This document shows positions 1 through 8,572 of a stretch of DNA of 36,101 bases, piece after piece (the stretch's first letter is position 1; every line of letters begins with the position of its first letter). Location of the stretch: NCBI GenBank assembly GCA_002686595.1, contig NYXZ01000104.1:1-36101 (forward strand), written 5' to 3'. The DNA comes from Planctomycetota bacterium (GTDB taxonomy: Bacteria > Planctomycetota > UBA1135 > GCA-002686595). The notes below the pieces were generated by a model. That model saw only the letters and a program-made list of their open reading frames with translations. It searched no databases and was not told the DNA's origin. A program made the position numbers and the translations under genes.

Positions 1-3
1 AAG

Positions 4-39
4 GAGGCCCGGAAACCCCTCCAGGGGCTTCCGGGCCTC
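4..39 (-). terminator. Hairpin terminator candidate after the Ig-repeat lipoprotein gene
   Basis: Bases 4-20 and 23-39 form a nearly perfect inverted repeat: an 11-bp outer stem, one A/C mismatch at 15/28, then five more pairs and a very tight loop. It lies about 55 bases past the stop codon of the minus-strand gene ending at 95. Read on the minus strand the stem is followed by CTT and then the window edge, so a U-tract cannot be checked. The position and stem strength make a terminator the most likely role. Confidence 0.6.
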
Positions 40-94
40 GTAAAAGTCCCATTTCGATTGCCGTGGGGCCACTTGGCCCCCACTACTAGAGGAG

Positions 95-3000
95 CTACTC
101 CCTCGGCGTGACGACCAGACTCCCGTCTGAGTTGCCGCCGAGGTCCGTCAGGCCGCTCACCGTGAGGGTCTCGCCGCTGGCCAGGGGCGCTGCCAGGCGT
201 GCCCGACCATAGAAGCCGTCAAACATCTCAATGTCCAAGATCGGCTGGCCGCCGGATGCGCTCCAGTTGGCGGTGTCCCCGGCCCAGGCGGTATCGATGT
301 CCTCGTCAAAGTGGAAATCGACGCTCAACCCGCTGGCGTCCTCGCGATAGTTGCGGAAGGCTCCGGCGAAGGCCGGACCAGAGGCATCCCCGGCCATGCT
401 GCCGGCCACGGATACCGGGGCATCCATGCTGTTTCCGCTGACATCGAGCACGGCGCTGATATCAACGGTCAGGGCACTGGCCTGGCGCAGGTCCTGGCCC
501 GCGGGTAGCTCAAGCCGTACTGAGTTCGTGACGCTGTCATAGCTGAACTGTGCACCGCTGCAATCCAAGGCACCGCCGTTATCGACGGAGTAGTTGGCCG
601 GGTCCATGGCAGAGGCCGCATCTAGGGGCTCATCGAAGGTCACGACGATGTAGTCCTCGCCCTCGCCGGCCACGATGGTTCCCACCACCTGGGCGATGTT
701 CGGGCCATTGCTGTCGGCCGTGGAAACGGTGCGGTTGATACTACCCGTCGCATTGCCGGCCAGATCCTGCATGAAAGCTATGTCCAGCGGCATACCGACT
801 GCCACGGGCACGGCAAAGGTCACGCGCACAACCGAGGGCTCAACGAGTTCGGTGGCTGTGGCCAGGTTGCCCAGGGCGTAGTCGTACTGAAGCGGATCAA
901 GGGCCACGCTAGAGGCCACGGCCTCGTCCACGAAGACCATGATGGAGTTGGTGCCCTGAGGATCGATGCGTGCATCGCTCGTGCCCACCGTGGGAGCTTG
1001 TGCGTCACCACCCACGGGCAGCGCGTATTCCGTGTCGGAGGATGTCCGGTGGATGCCCTGGACGGACCGCACTTGGTTCACGGTCAGATCATACGTACTG
1101 CCGCTCTGCAGGCTGTCGGCCCCGGACTCATCCAAGTCGATGGTCACGGTTTGAAAGCCATCAAAGCGGAAACTGGCGCGGCTGAGATCCACCGGCACTC
1201 CGCCGCTCAGCAGGGTGTAGTTGTTGGGCTCGAGCAACTGCCAGGAACTCATCAAACGGTCGAAGGTGACCCAGATCTCGTCATTGCGCTCTCCGGAAAC
1301 TGAGTTCAGCACCGACCAACCGGTGCTCAGGGACGGCAGTTGGGGGTCTTCGTCCAGGATGGATTCGTTTTCCCCCTCGAAGAGCGGATTGCCCACCAGG
1401 TCCGTGACTCCGTAGACGGTCATGGTATCCGTCGCCGCGATCACCAGGCCGAAGGTCAAACGCACGCCCAGGCCGCCGTCTTCCGCGGTAGCTGTAGCGG
1501 CCATACCGCGCAGCATTCCGCCGCTGTCACGCAACTCATAGCGCGTACCGGTGGGGTTCAGCGTCTCATGATAGAGGTCGTCAAGCCAATCACAGGGCTC
1601 GCTGAAGCGCACAACGGCCTCGTCACCGTCGACACCATCGCGCCAGACACTGTCAAGGCGCGGCAGTGTGCGTTCGGCAACCACATTGCCCGAGTAGGGG
1701 CTCGTGGACACCGTGTTGCCACCCACATCCCGCATGCCCATGAGCGTCAAGCGGTAGTCATCTCCGCGGCGGAAGTAGGTCGAAGGAGCGCCGTCAAAGG
1801 TGATGTTCGCGCTGCGCCCGACGGCGTCGTAGCTGATTGTGGCGGCGGCCACTGAGAAAGACTGCCCCACCGGTGACTCGAATGACCAGTTGGCTGCGTC
1901 CTCGACCTCCGAGGCCAACATGTTGTCATCGAAGTAGACACTCAACGTGTCGTTGTCCGCACCCTCGGGAGCCATGGCGGAAACCGCCACCATGCTCGGG
2001 CTTGACTGGTCCGTGGATCCGATGGCGATGCCCGCCTGGGGCGCGCTCATCACATTGCCCGCCAGGTCAGCCACATTGCTGACGGTCAGCGTGTAATCCC
2101 CGGGAATCACCGGGTTGTCCAAGGTCAGCCGCACCTTGGCGGTTAGGGGGAAGTACTCGGCGTCGAGCACCGTCAACCCACCGCTCATGGCGTAGTTGTT
2201 TTCATCACCGGCCGAGGCGCCGTCTAGCTCCTCGTTGAACATGACATCCACGAGTTTGCCGCTGATGTCCTGGCTGCGGTTCTGGTCGGCGTTGTTCACG
2301 AAGGGCTCACTTGATTCGCCGGTGACGAGGCCAGCGGCCACGCCCGTGAAACTCTCACCGTCGACTTCAATGACACCGGCACCGGTCACACTGAAGGCGG
2401 CGCCGATGCTCATGTCGAAGTCGAGATCAATGGTCAGTTCACGGTTCAGGAAGTCGTATGAGAAGCTCTGGGTAGCCAGGTCGACAGGGGAACCATCAAT
2501 GCTGATGACCCAGCGCGTGGGGTCGACGGCGAAGTCCGGGTCAAAGGCCTGGGAGGTGCGGATGACGAACTGATCGCCGCCGCTGTTCTCCACCGCCAGG
2601 GCCAGGGGATAGCCGACGGCGTAGTCGTTGATTTCCGGAGCGGGCTGGACCACGGCCTGGGGGCCGCTGGGGCCGGCGTTGCCGTGTAGGTCATAGAGGT
2701 TGTAGAACTCCACTTGATCGAAGCCGGGAACCACCGGGCCGGTGAAGCGCACGCGCAGGATGTTGTCCGCGGTTTGCTGCACATCCACGGCGAAGTCAGG
2801 CGCCGACGGACGGAAGTTGGACAACAGGGTGGAGAAGACCGGATCCATGGCCTCGCTGAACTCGAAGTCCACCGTGGAGCCGTATGAATCCTGGATGATG
2901 TTCTGGTTGGCTGAGACGAGCGTCGGCGCGCTGGAGTCGCCGCTGGCCGTGCCGCTTTGATAGGAACCGTCCAGGGTCACATCAGCCACACTCACACCGC

Positions 3001-3631
3001 CTGCGCAGGACAGTTCGTAGCTTGACCACAGGTTGGTCATGGCTCCGAGGGTGATGTCCAGGCTCTGGCTGGCGGGGGTGAACACAAAGGCGGCGTCCGA
3101 GAGATCCATGGAGACGCCGTTGATCTCCAGGTCCCAGGAGGTGGGCGCGGTGACGCTGGCCGGAACGACACGCGGTCCACTGAAGGAGATGCTGATCGAG
3201 TCGCCCCCCATGCCGGCCGTCTGGTCGGCGGAGCTCACTGACCAGCTGGGCTGGGAGCTATCGCTGGTGGTGACCGGGTGCCAGGTTTCCTCGACCTCGG
3301 CCACGCCGACCACCTGTACTTGGTGGGAGGGGGTCACACGGTCGCTCCAGGTGATCTGGTAGGCGCTGCCGAACTGGGATACGAAAAGGGCGCTTTGGCC
3401 GCCGCTACAGGCCAGGTTGGCGCTGCCGAGGGAGCCGGCATCGGCGTCGAAGGTCATCAACATGACCGTGCCGTCGGCATCCAGGGAGAGATCCTGTTCC
3501 GCACCGAGCAGGGCAATGCCCGAGGCCGGGGGCAGCTCCGTGGTGCTGGAGGAACAGGCGGCCAGGCACAGGGCCAGGCCGGTGAACAGGAGGGTCGTGA
3601 ACTTGCCGCGGGGGAGGTGTCCGGAATCCAT
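95..3631 (-). CDS. Secreted lipoprotein with about ten Ig-like (SwmB/Big_5-type) repeats
   Basis: The protein has 1178 residues from the ATG at 3631; 25 further in-frame codons upstream lack signal-peptide character. A lipoprotein signal peptide ends at the lipobox LAAC, so Cys26 should be lipidated. From about residue 124 the chain consists of roughly ten units of about 100 residues. Most open with a D-x-x-x-P segment (DSSQPSW, DSSAPTL, DAQAPTVG, DSNGPNIA, DASGPAFA) and contain V-x-F-x-E/D, 'NY/NW' and D-x-x-GN signatures. These resemble the Ig-like SwmB or SbsA-type domains found in surface proteins. No catalytic motif or C-terminal anchor is visible and the last unit ends at the stop. The likely role is a surface-exposed structural or binding protein; ligand unknown. 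It is flanked by hairpin terminators and looks monocistronic. The assignment to Ig-like repeats is strong, the function is not known. Confidence 0.85.
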   Translation of the reverse strand: MDSGHLPRGKFTTLLFTGLALCLAACSSSTTELPPASGIALLGAEQDLSLDADGTVMLMTFDADAGSLGSANLACSGGQSALFVSQFGSAYQITWSDRVTPSHQVQVVGVAEVEETWHPVTTSDSSQPSWSVSSADQTAGMGGDSISISFSGPRVVPASVTAPTSWDLEINGVSMDLSDAAFVFTPASQSLDITLGAMTNLWSSYELSCAGGVSVADVTLDGSYQSGTASGDSSAPTLVSANQNIIQDSYGSTVDFEFSEAMDPVFSTLLSNFRPSAPDFAVDVQQTADNILRVRFTGPVVPGFDQVEFYNLYDLHGNAGPSGPQAVVQPAPEINDYAVGYPLALAVENSGGDQFVIRTSQAFDPDFAVDPTRWVISIDGSPVDLATQSFSYDFLNRELTIDLDFDMSIGAAFSVTGAGVIEVDGESFTGVAAGLVTGESSEPFVNNADQNRSQDISGKLVDVMFNEELDGASAGDENNYAMSGGLTVLDAEYFPLTAKVRLTLDNPVIPGDYTLTVSNVADLAGNVMSAPQAGIAIGSTDQSSPSMVAVSAMAPEGADNDTLSVYFDDNMLASEVEDAANWSFESPVGQSFSVAAATISYDAVGRSANITFDGAPSTYFRRGDDYRLTLMGMRDVGGNTVSTSPYSGNVVAERTLPRLDSVWRDGVDGDEAVVRFSEPCDWLDDLYHETLNPTGTRYELRDSGGMLRGMAATATAEDGGLGVRLTFGLVIAATDTMTVYGVTDLVGNPLFEGENESILDEDPQLPSLSTGWSVLNSVSGERNDEIWVTFDRLMSSWQLLEPNNYTLLSGGVPVDLSRASFRFDGFQTVTIDLDESGADSLQSGSTYDLTVNQVRSVQGIHRTSSDTEYALPVGGDAQAPTVGTSDARIDPQGTNSIMVFVDEAVASSVALDPLQYDYALGNLATATELVEPSVVRVTFAVPVAVGMPLDIAFMQDLAGNATGSINRTVSTADSNGPNIAQVVGTIVAGEGEDYIVVTFDEPLDAASAMDPANYSVDNGGALDCSGAQFSYDSVTNSVRLELPAGQDLRQASALTVDISAVLDVSGNSMDAPVSVAGSMAGDASGPAFAGAFRNYREDASGLSVDFHFDEDIDTAWAGDTANWSASGGQPILDIEMFDGFYGRARLAAPLASGETLTVSGLTDLGGNSDGSLVVTPRE

Positions 3632-3790
3632 GGTTGAGTCGTCTAGGGGGGGCGTCGAGCGGCCGGCGCAGGAGGAGCGTGGCCCGGGAATAGGTAGAGG
3701 CCCCAAATCGGGGCCAGAACGCGGAACCTATCGACGACGGAATGCCCCATCTTGAGACGCCCTGGGAAGAAGTCGCATTTCCCGAAACGA

Positions 3791-3836
3791 GTTGCGCCCC
3801 CGGCCCCAGGAGTCTTCCTGGGGCCGGGGGCGCAAC
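3791..3836 (-). terminator. Perfect 21-bp hairpin after the barrel-like gene
   Basis: Bases 3791-3811 and 3816-3836 are exact reverse complements, separated by the loop GTCT. The hairpin begins about 48 bases past the stop codon of the minus-strand gene at 3885. On that strand the stem is followed by TCGTTTCGGG, a weak U-rich stretch. It is best read as an intrinsic terminator that also separates this gene from the lipoprotein gene downstream. The stem is longer than most bacterial terminators. Confidence 0.7.
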
Positions 3837-3884
3837 TGCCTGGGGCCTGCGACGGCCTATGAGCCGCCAGCCACAATCCAGGCC

Positions 3885-4661
3885 CTAAAAAGCCAGGGAT
3901 ATGCCGTAATAGATGCCCGAGAGGCCCAGATCCAGGTCCACGGTGCTGGCCCCGTCATCGTAGTTGGCCTCAAAATCAAACTGGCGATAGCCCACGTTCA
4001 CACCCAAGCTGGCGCCGGTGCCAGAAAAAACTTCATAGCCCGCCATGATGTCCAGGTCAGTGACGGCGGCTTCGTTTTCGCCATCGCTGATCTGCAGAAA
4101 GCCCGCGACACCGGAAATGGATACGGGCCCGAACTTCAAACCCAGGCGGGCAGCGAGGAGCGGCACCGGGATGGACTCACTGGTTTCCACCTTATTGCCC
4201 GGGGCCAAGGTCATTGCCTCCATCCTCGTCTGGAAATCAATCAGGGCCACGCCCAAGCCGATACCGGCTTCGACCGTCTCCCCGGGTATCAGGTCCCAGG
4301 TGTGGTGGATGGAGGTGACATCGAGGTCCAGGTCCGTGTTCACGTCCTCGCCCATATCAATCACATCGCCTCCCAGGTCGATCTCCGCGGTCACCTGCCC
4401 GGACCCGGAGTAGGCGGCGGTGAACTGGGAAGCCGAGAGGTGCATGCCGATCCATTCAAAATCGGCCCGCGGCATCATTTCGTCCTCTCCCTCCCCCAGG
4501 CCCAGGTCGTCGGTAGTAGTGGCCACGGGAGCCACGCCGGTGTTGGCGGCTAGATGCCCCTCCACCTCCATGGCGCCCAGGCGCGGGTGCAAGGCCAGGC
4601 TCGGCAAACCACAGGAGGACAGGGCGAGGAGCAAGGTGGGCAGGATGTAGAGTGTTTTCAC
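3885..4661 (-). CDS. Exported protein, possible outer-membrane beta-barrel or lipoprotein
   Basis: I choose the GTG at 4661, preceded by AAGGAG five bases upstream, giving 258 residues. The open frame extends 25 codons further, but those codons lack signal-peptide features. The N-terminus is a signal peptide with the lipobox LSSC (Cys17). The mature part is rich in short alternating hydrophobic strands with acidic turns, for example around residues 85-120 and 165-258. It ends in YYGISLAF, and a terminal Phe is typical of outer-membrane barrel proteins recognised by the BAM complex. A lipid anchor and a barrel rarely occur together, so either the Cys is incidental and signal peptidase I cleaves, or the C-terminal Phe is coincidental. 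No enzyme motif is visible. A strong hairpin follows the gene. No family was recognised; only export and beta-rich structure are supported. Confidence 0.75.
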   Translation of the reverse strand: MKTLYILPTLLLALSSCGLPSLALHPRLGAMEVEGHLAANTGVAPVATTTDDLGLGEGEDEMMPRADFEWIGMHLSASQFTAAYSGSGQVTAEIDLGGDVIDMGEDVNTDLDLDVTSIHHTWDLIPGETVEAGIGLGVALIDFQTRMEAMTLAPGNKVETSESIPVPLLAARLGLKFGPVSISGVAGFLQISDGENEAAVTDLDIMAGYEVFSGTGASLGVNVGYRQFDFEANYDDGASTVDLDLGLSGIYYGISLAF

Positions 4662-4844
4662 GGGATCTCCTTCGTGGTGATAGTGGCAGGTGGGGGCAGT
4701 GCCGCGGACACGGGTCCGTCGGACACCCCAGGACATCTATCTTGCTAATCGGACCCCGCTCATAAAGGAAAAACGGGAATCCCCGCCGTACCCCGAGAAA
4801 TGCCCCGTCCCTCATAGGTCCCAAGGTTGGTCCTGGGGAAGACT

Positions 4845-4892
4845 CAAACAAAAGGAGCCCGGCCGCCAGCCCTGGGGCTGCCGACCGGGCTC
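4845..4892 (-). terminator. Intrinsic terminator after the beta-propeller gene
   Basis: Bases 4855-4873 pair with 4874-4892 to give a GC-rich stem with two internal mismatches. On the minus strand the stem is followed immediately by TTTTGTTTGAG. The hairpin lies about 30 bases past the stop codon of the gene ending at 4923. Stem plus U-tract is the classical Rho-independent arrangement. Confidence 0.8.
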
Positions 4893-4922
4893 TGGAACTC
4901 GCAAGGGGGCGAGGTTCTGGTC

Positions 4923-6527
4923 CTAGAGCAAGAGCGGATCCACGGCCTCTGCCGAGAGCTCCAGGGCTCCGGGCAGGCGGAAGGCGGCTTGGGCGGCGAA
5001 TTGGGTACCGACCAAGGCTGGATCATTGCCCAGGGTGTAGCTGAGATCCGCCCGACCGTTGATATCGGTGGCGCGGGGTGTGATCAGGAAGAGCGAGGCA
5101 CGCTCGAGGAGCAGGGTGCCCCCCACGCCGGCGATCTGAATCGGCGTGGTGGCCCGGTCGCCGAGGAGGAAGAAAGCGAAGAGGGCCGTCGGCTCGCGGG
5201 CGGCCAGGTGCAGGCTTCCACCCACTTCCACGGGTTCGATGACCTGCAGGCTGCGCTCGCCGGTATCGAAGAGGCGCAGGCCGCCGGTGGTGGAGAAGTT
5301 GTTGGCGTGGGTGTCCTTGGCGGCCACCAGCAGGCGCGTGCCGCTCTCGTCCAGATCCAGGGAACGCAGGGAGCCATTGAGATCGATCTCCATCACGGGC
5401 TGGGGCTGGTCGCGGTCGAGCAGGATCACTTCCGGATCGCTGGAACCGTTGCCCCAGGAACCACAGGCGATGCGCTGGCCGCTCGGGCTGACGACCACCG
5501 CTTCCGGCAGGTTCTGCAGGCCGCCGGGGGTGCCGATTTGAATGATCTCGTGCGTGCGCTGGAATGTGACGCCATCCCAGACTTCGAAACGCAGGTCCGT
5601 GCCCGTGGCGTAGTTCCACCATCCGATGGCGATGGTGCCGCCGTCATCGGAGAGGTCAGCCCGCGTGGCGATTTCCGTCGGCGGCGCGAAGAGGTGCTGG
5701 ACGAACTGCCAGGTGGCGTTCTCTTCACGCAGAATCGAGAGCTGGCCGAAGCCACCGACCAACACGGTCCGGCCATCGCCGGAGAGGGACAGGGCGCGCG
5801 TGGCGGCGGAGAGCGCCTCCTGGTGCAGGAGTGTGCCAGCCCCATCGAAGATGTAGAGGGCCAGGCCAGCCGCCAGGGCCACGCGCTTGCCGTCGGCGGA
5901 AACGCGCAGGCCGTCGAGGCCCGCCCCGGGCACATCCAAGCGGGCGTCGAGTGCGCCGGTCGTGCCGTTCAGCCAATCGATGCGCACCTGGCCCTTGCTG
6001 TTGTCCCAGGCGGCGGCCAGGACCAGATCTCCCGTCCGGTCACAGGCCAAGAGCGCCGGGCCATTGGCCAGCAGACCCAGGTCGTGGGTCCAGCGCGGAG
6101 CGAACTGAGTTCCGGCGGCGGCCAGGCCGTGGGCCGTGACCTCCGTGCGCCGCTGGTAGAGCGAGGGCGCGGGGTACTGGGCCAGGGCGTAGAGAGCGTC
6201 GCTGTTGCTTCCGGCGACCGCTTCCACCGTGCCGGCAGCCGGTGAGACTGCCGTGTCGAGATAGCGGGGCGTGACGCTGCCCTGCTGGGAGAGGTCCATG
6301 GCCATCAGGCGCCCATCGGCACCGGTGGCCGCGGACCAGGCCAGGTTGCCCTTGGCGGCGAAGGCAGCGCGGGAGGGAATCCAGGCTTCCCCCGGGGCAG
6401 GAGTGCAATCCCAGCGCTCTCCTGGACTGAAGGGATCGCCTCCCTGGGCCAGGGACGGACTGGAGATGACGGTGAGGGCGGCGAGGCCCAGGATGAGGCC
6501 ACGGAGGGCCGAAATGCGGTGTTTCAA
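4923..6527 (-). CDS. Secreted WD40/YVTN-like beta-propeller protein
   Basis: Translation starts at a TTG (6527) with AGGAGAG nine bases upstream, giving 534 residues. Residues 1-27 form a Sec signal peptide (positive start, hydrophobic core, cleavage near SLAQ-G) with no lipobox. Residues of about 30-465 contain repeated beta-strand units of the type LSLSGDGRTVLVGG, LRVSADGKRVALAAG and LDLDESGTRLLVAA, typical of YVTN/WD40-like propeller blades. The last 65 residues or so are a separate module containing ITPRATDINGRADLSY and NDPALVGTQFAAQA. I associate this sort of C-terminal module with secreted proteins of Planctomycetota and relatives, but from memory only. No catalytic residues are evident. 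It is likely an extracytoplasmic scaffold or binding protein. It is transcribed alone, divergent from the gcv operon and ended by its own terminator. Confidence 0.82.
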   Translation of the reverse strand: MKHRISALRGLILGLAALTVISSPSLAQGGDPFSPGERWDCTPAPGEAWIPSRAAFAAKGNLAWSAATGADGRLMAMDLSQQGSVTPRYLDTAVSPAAGTVEAVAGSNSDALYALAQYPAPSLYQRRTEVTAHGLAAAGTQFAPRWTHDLGLLANGPALLACDRTGDLVLAAAWDNSKGQVRIDWLNGTTGALDARLDVPGAGLDGLRVSADGKRVALAAGLALYIFDGAGTLLHQEALSAATRALSLSGDGRTVLVGGFGQLSILREENATWQFVQHLFAPPTEIATRADLSDDGGTIAIGWWNYATGTDLRFEVWDGVTFQRTHEIIQIGTPGGLQNLPEAVVVSPSGQRIACGSWGNGSSDPEVILLDRDQPQPVMEIDLNGSLRSLDLDESGTRLLVAAKDTHANNFSTTGGLRLFDTGERSLQVIEPVEVGGSLHLAAREPTALFAFFLLGDRATTPIQIAGVGGTLLLERASLFLITPRATDINGRADLSYTLGNDPALVGTQFAAQAAFRLPGALELSAEAVDPLLL

Positions 6528-6711
6528 GGTTTCTCTCCTGAGAAGATCAGGTTCACGGGTTCCAATAGAAACCTACCCCGTCACCGGGGGCCGGGCGGAG
6601 AGGAGCCAAAAACTCGCCCAATCACCGTAAAAACCGCCCGGAAAGAGACTCCGAGACGGCGCCGGGGATGGACCGGAGCCCGGTCCTCTATTAATGTAAC
6701 TGCACAACTCG

Positions 6712-6868
6712 ATTCGCAGGCTCGGGGAGAGCGCCGCGGGACCACGCCGAAAACGGCGGCGGGCCTGGCGGACGCCGAAGGGGCAAGCGCGGCCAGCCGC
6801 GTGAAACTCTCAGGCAAACGGACCCGATCCTCTGGATCCTCTGAACGCGGGAGCGCCCAGGCGCCTCC
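6712..6868 (+). promoter_or_regulatory. Glycine riboswitch, single aptamer
   Basis: The conserved elements of the glycine (gcvT) riboswitch class appear in order. GGAGAG at 6726-6731 pairs with CTCTC of the block AAACTCTCAGGCAAACGGAC at about 6804-6823 (stem P2). CGCCGAAGGGGCAAGCGC at about 6773-6790 is the conserved P3 internal loop. Both match the well-known consensus closely. I find only one such set. The GC-rich segment 6849-6868 can fold into its own helix, as in single-aptamer members with a 3' 'ghost' helix. The element sits just upstream of a terminator and the glycine cleavage genes. Glycine binding would be expected to prevent termination and turn the operon on. Aptamer ends are approximate. 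No convincing sigma-70 promoter was found upstream. Confidence 0.93.
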
Positions 6869-6877
6869 GGATCGAAC

Positions 6878-6916
6878 AGGGGCGCAACGGACAATACCGC
6901 TGCGCCTCTTTTTTTT
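6878..6916 (+). terminator. Rho-independent terminator (expression platform of the riboswitch)
   Basis: Bases 6878-6886 (AGGGGCGCA) pair with 6901-6909 (TGCGCCTCT) with one mismatch. The stem is extended inward by a CGG/CCG stack around the loop ACAATA. Eight uninterrupted T residues follow at 6909-6916. It lies after the glycine aptamer and 43 bases before the chosen gcvT start, the layout of a transcription-attenuating riboswitch. The upstream segment 6861-6866 (GCGCCT) could compete for the 5' arm and act as antiterminator; that pairing is inferred. Confidence 0.88.
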
Positions 6917-6959
6917 CGCCGCCCCCATGACCGCCTCCACTGCCAGCAGAGCCACCACC

Positions 6960-8054
6960 ATGCAAACCAGCCCCCTGCACGCCGAGCACCTGGCCCTAGG
7001 TGCGAAGCTGGTGGAATTCGGTGGCTGGCAGATGCCAGTGCAATACGGTCCGATCCTCGAAGAGGTGCGCTGTGTGCGGGAACGCGGCGGTCTTTTCGAC
7101 CTGTGCCACATGGGGCGCTTGCGCATCAGCGGCGGCGACACCCTGGCCTTCTGCGACAGGCTCTTCACGAACTTCGTCGCCCGCATCCCCGAGGGTGCCA
7201 TTCGCTACGCCCTCCTGTGCCGCGAGGATGGCAATCCCATCGACGATGTCCTGGTCTATCGTGATGGAGATGAGATCTTCGTCGTGGTCAACGCCGCCAA
7301 CTGCGCCGCCGACCTGGCCTGGTTGCGGGAACACGCGGGTGGCTTTGCCGTGGAGATCACCGACCAAAGCGCCGAGCTCGCCATGGTGGCGCTCCAGGGA
7401 CAGATCTCGGAAGCCGTCTTGCAGGAGTTGACCACGGACCTCGATCTGTCCACCGTCGGCTATTATCGCTTTGCCCGGGGCACGGTTCTCGGCGTGCCGG
7501 AAGTGCTCATCAGCCGCACAGGCTACACCGGTGAGGACGGCTTCGAGGTCTACTATCCCACTGAGGGCGCAGTGGAACTGTGGCGCGCCCTGCTGGCCGC
7601 TGGAGAGGCTCTGGGCCTGGCGCCCATCGGCCTGGGCGCGCGGGACACCTTGCGCCTGGAAGCCGGCATGCCCCTCTACGGCCATGAGATTGACGGGGAG
7701 CACAATCCCATCGAGGCCGGCCTGAGCTTCGGCATATCGTTCAAGGATGAGAAGGGAGCCTGGATCGGGCGCACCGCCCTGGCCCAAGCCCGCGACAACC
7801 TCAAACGCCGTTTGGTCGGCATCCAAACTGCTGGCAAGCGCGCACCGCGCCAGGGCTACCCGCTGATGCGCGGCGACGAACAGGTGGGGCTGGTCACCTC
7901 CGGCGCCATCTCCCCCACCGTGAACGCCAACATCGGCATGGCCTACTTGAACCTGGGACAGGACCAGGCCGGTACCACCGTCGAACTGGATATCCGCGGC
8001 CGCCGTCAGGAATGCACAGTCTGCGAGTTGCCCTTCTACTCCCGCAAGCGCTGA
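6960..8054 (+). CDS. gcvT: Aminomethyltransferase, glycine cleavage T-protein
   Basis: The T-protein takes the aminomethyl group from the lipoyl arm of GcvH and transfers the methylene to tetrahydrofolate, releasing ammonia. Starting at the ATG at 6960 the protein has 364 residues, the usual family length, and begins MQTSPLHAEHLALGAKLVEF as the family does. An ATG eleven codons upstream (6927) is possible; neither has a clear Shine-Dalgarno site. Visible features are FDLCHMGRL (47-54), GNPIDDVLVY (91-100) with the conserved Asp pair implicated in catalysis, and RTGYTGEDGFEVY (186-198) of the folate-binding fold. The C-terminal beta-barrel domain ends at the stop. It is the first gene after the glycine riboswitch and heads gcvT-gcvH-gcvPA-gcvPB-lipM. 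Confidence 0.97.
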   Translation: MQTSPLHAEHLALGAKLVEFGGWQMPVQYGPILEEVRCVRERGGLFDLCHMGRLRISGGDTLAFCDRLFTNFVARIPEGAIRYALLCREDGNPIDDVLVYRDGDEIFVVVNAANCAADLAWLREHAGGFAVEITDQSAELAMVALQGQISEAVLQELTTDLDLSTVGYYRFARGTVLGVPEVLISRTGYTGEDGFEVYYPTEGAVELWRALLAAGEALGLAPIGLGARDTLRLEAGMPLYGHEIDGEHNPIEAGLSFGISFKDEKGAWIGRTALAQARDNLKRRLVGIQTAGKRAPRQGYPLMRGDEQVGLVTSGAISPTVNANIGMAYLNLGQDQAGTTVELDIRGRRQECTVCELPFYSRKR

Positions 8055-8155
8055 AACACAACTTCACCGGGAGTGGCGCACAGTGCGCCGCCCCCACTCA
8101 CCGACAAACGAAAACCAAACCCCAGACAGAGCGGGACTCCCCGCCAACAGACACC

Positions 8156-8551
8156 ATGGTTCCCGAAGACCGCAAGTACGCAGCATCCCACGAGTGGATC
8201 AAAATGGACGGCGACACAGCCCTGATCGGCATCAGCGCCTTCGCCGTCACCGAACTCTCCAACGGCAACGAGGGTGACATGGTCTACTGCGACCTGCCCG
8301 AAGTCGGCCGCGTCCTCGCCACCGGTGAGACCTTCGGCGAGATCGAGTCCGTCAAGGCCGTTGGGGACCTGAACGCCCCGGTGGGCGGCGAGGTCCTTGA
8401 GGTCAACACCAGCATCGAGGATCACCTGGAGATCCTGTGCGACGATCCCTGGAAGGCCGGCTGGCTGATTCGCATCAAGCCGGAAACTACAGACTGGGGA
8501 CACCTGTTGGACGCCGAGGCCTACGAGGGCACCTTGGCTGAACAAGCCTGA
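8156..8551 (+). CDS. gcvH: Glycine cleavage H-protein (lipoyl carrier)
   Basis: GcvH is the small lipoylated shuttle that moves the aminomethyl intermediate from P-protein to T-protein and is reoxidised by dihydrolipoamide dehydrogenase. The ATG at 8156 gives 131 residues, normal for the family, starting MVPEDRKYAASHEWI. The lipoylation site is Lys67 in GEIESVKAVGDLNAP, the canonical H-protein motif; the C-terminal DPWKAGWLIRI segment is also typical. The 101-base gap after gcvT holds no gene and no obvious terminator, so the two should be cotranscribed. The lipoyl/octanoyl transferase encoded later in the operon is a plausible modifying enzyme. Confidence 0.97.
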   Translation: MVPEDRKYAASHEWIKMDGDTALIGISAFAVTELSNGNEGDMVYCDLPEVGRVLATGETFGEIESVKAVGDLNAPVGGEVLEVNTSIEDHLEILCDDPWKAGWLIRIKPETTDWGHLLDAEAYEGTLAEQA

Positions 8552-8572
8552 CCATCGTTCGCGCCGGCGCCC

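Noticed and set aside
4827-6245. Long plus-strand open frame (472 codons) opposite the propeller gene
   Set aside because: It is antisense to a gene with signal peptide, blades, ribosome site and terminator; its translation is low-complexity Gly/Ala/Gln-rich with no domain. Long antisense frames are common in GC-rich DNA.
6670-6686. Perfect 7-bp hairpin GGACCGG-AGC-CCGGTCC upstream of the riboswitch as a terminator
   Set aside because: No T-run on either strand and no gene ends nearby; at most a leader structure or operator, with no further support.
6661-6710. TATTAATGT as the -10 box for the gcv operon
   Set aside because: No acceptable -35 hexamer at 16-18 bases; left uncalled.
6996-7826. 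Minus-strand open frame opposite gcvT
   Set aside because: Antisense to an intact, highly conserved enzyme; no homology or signal.
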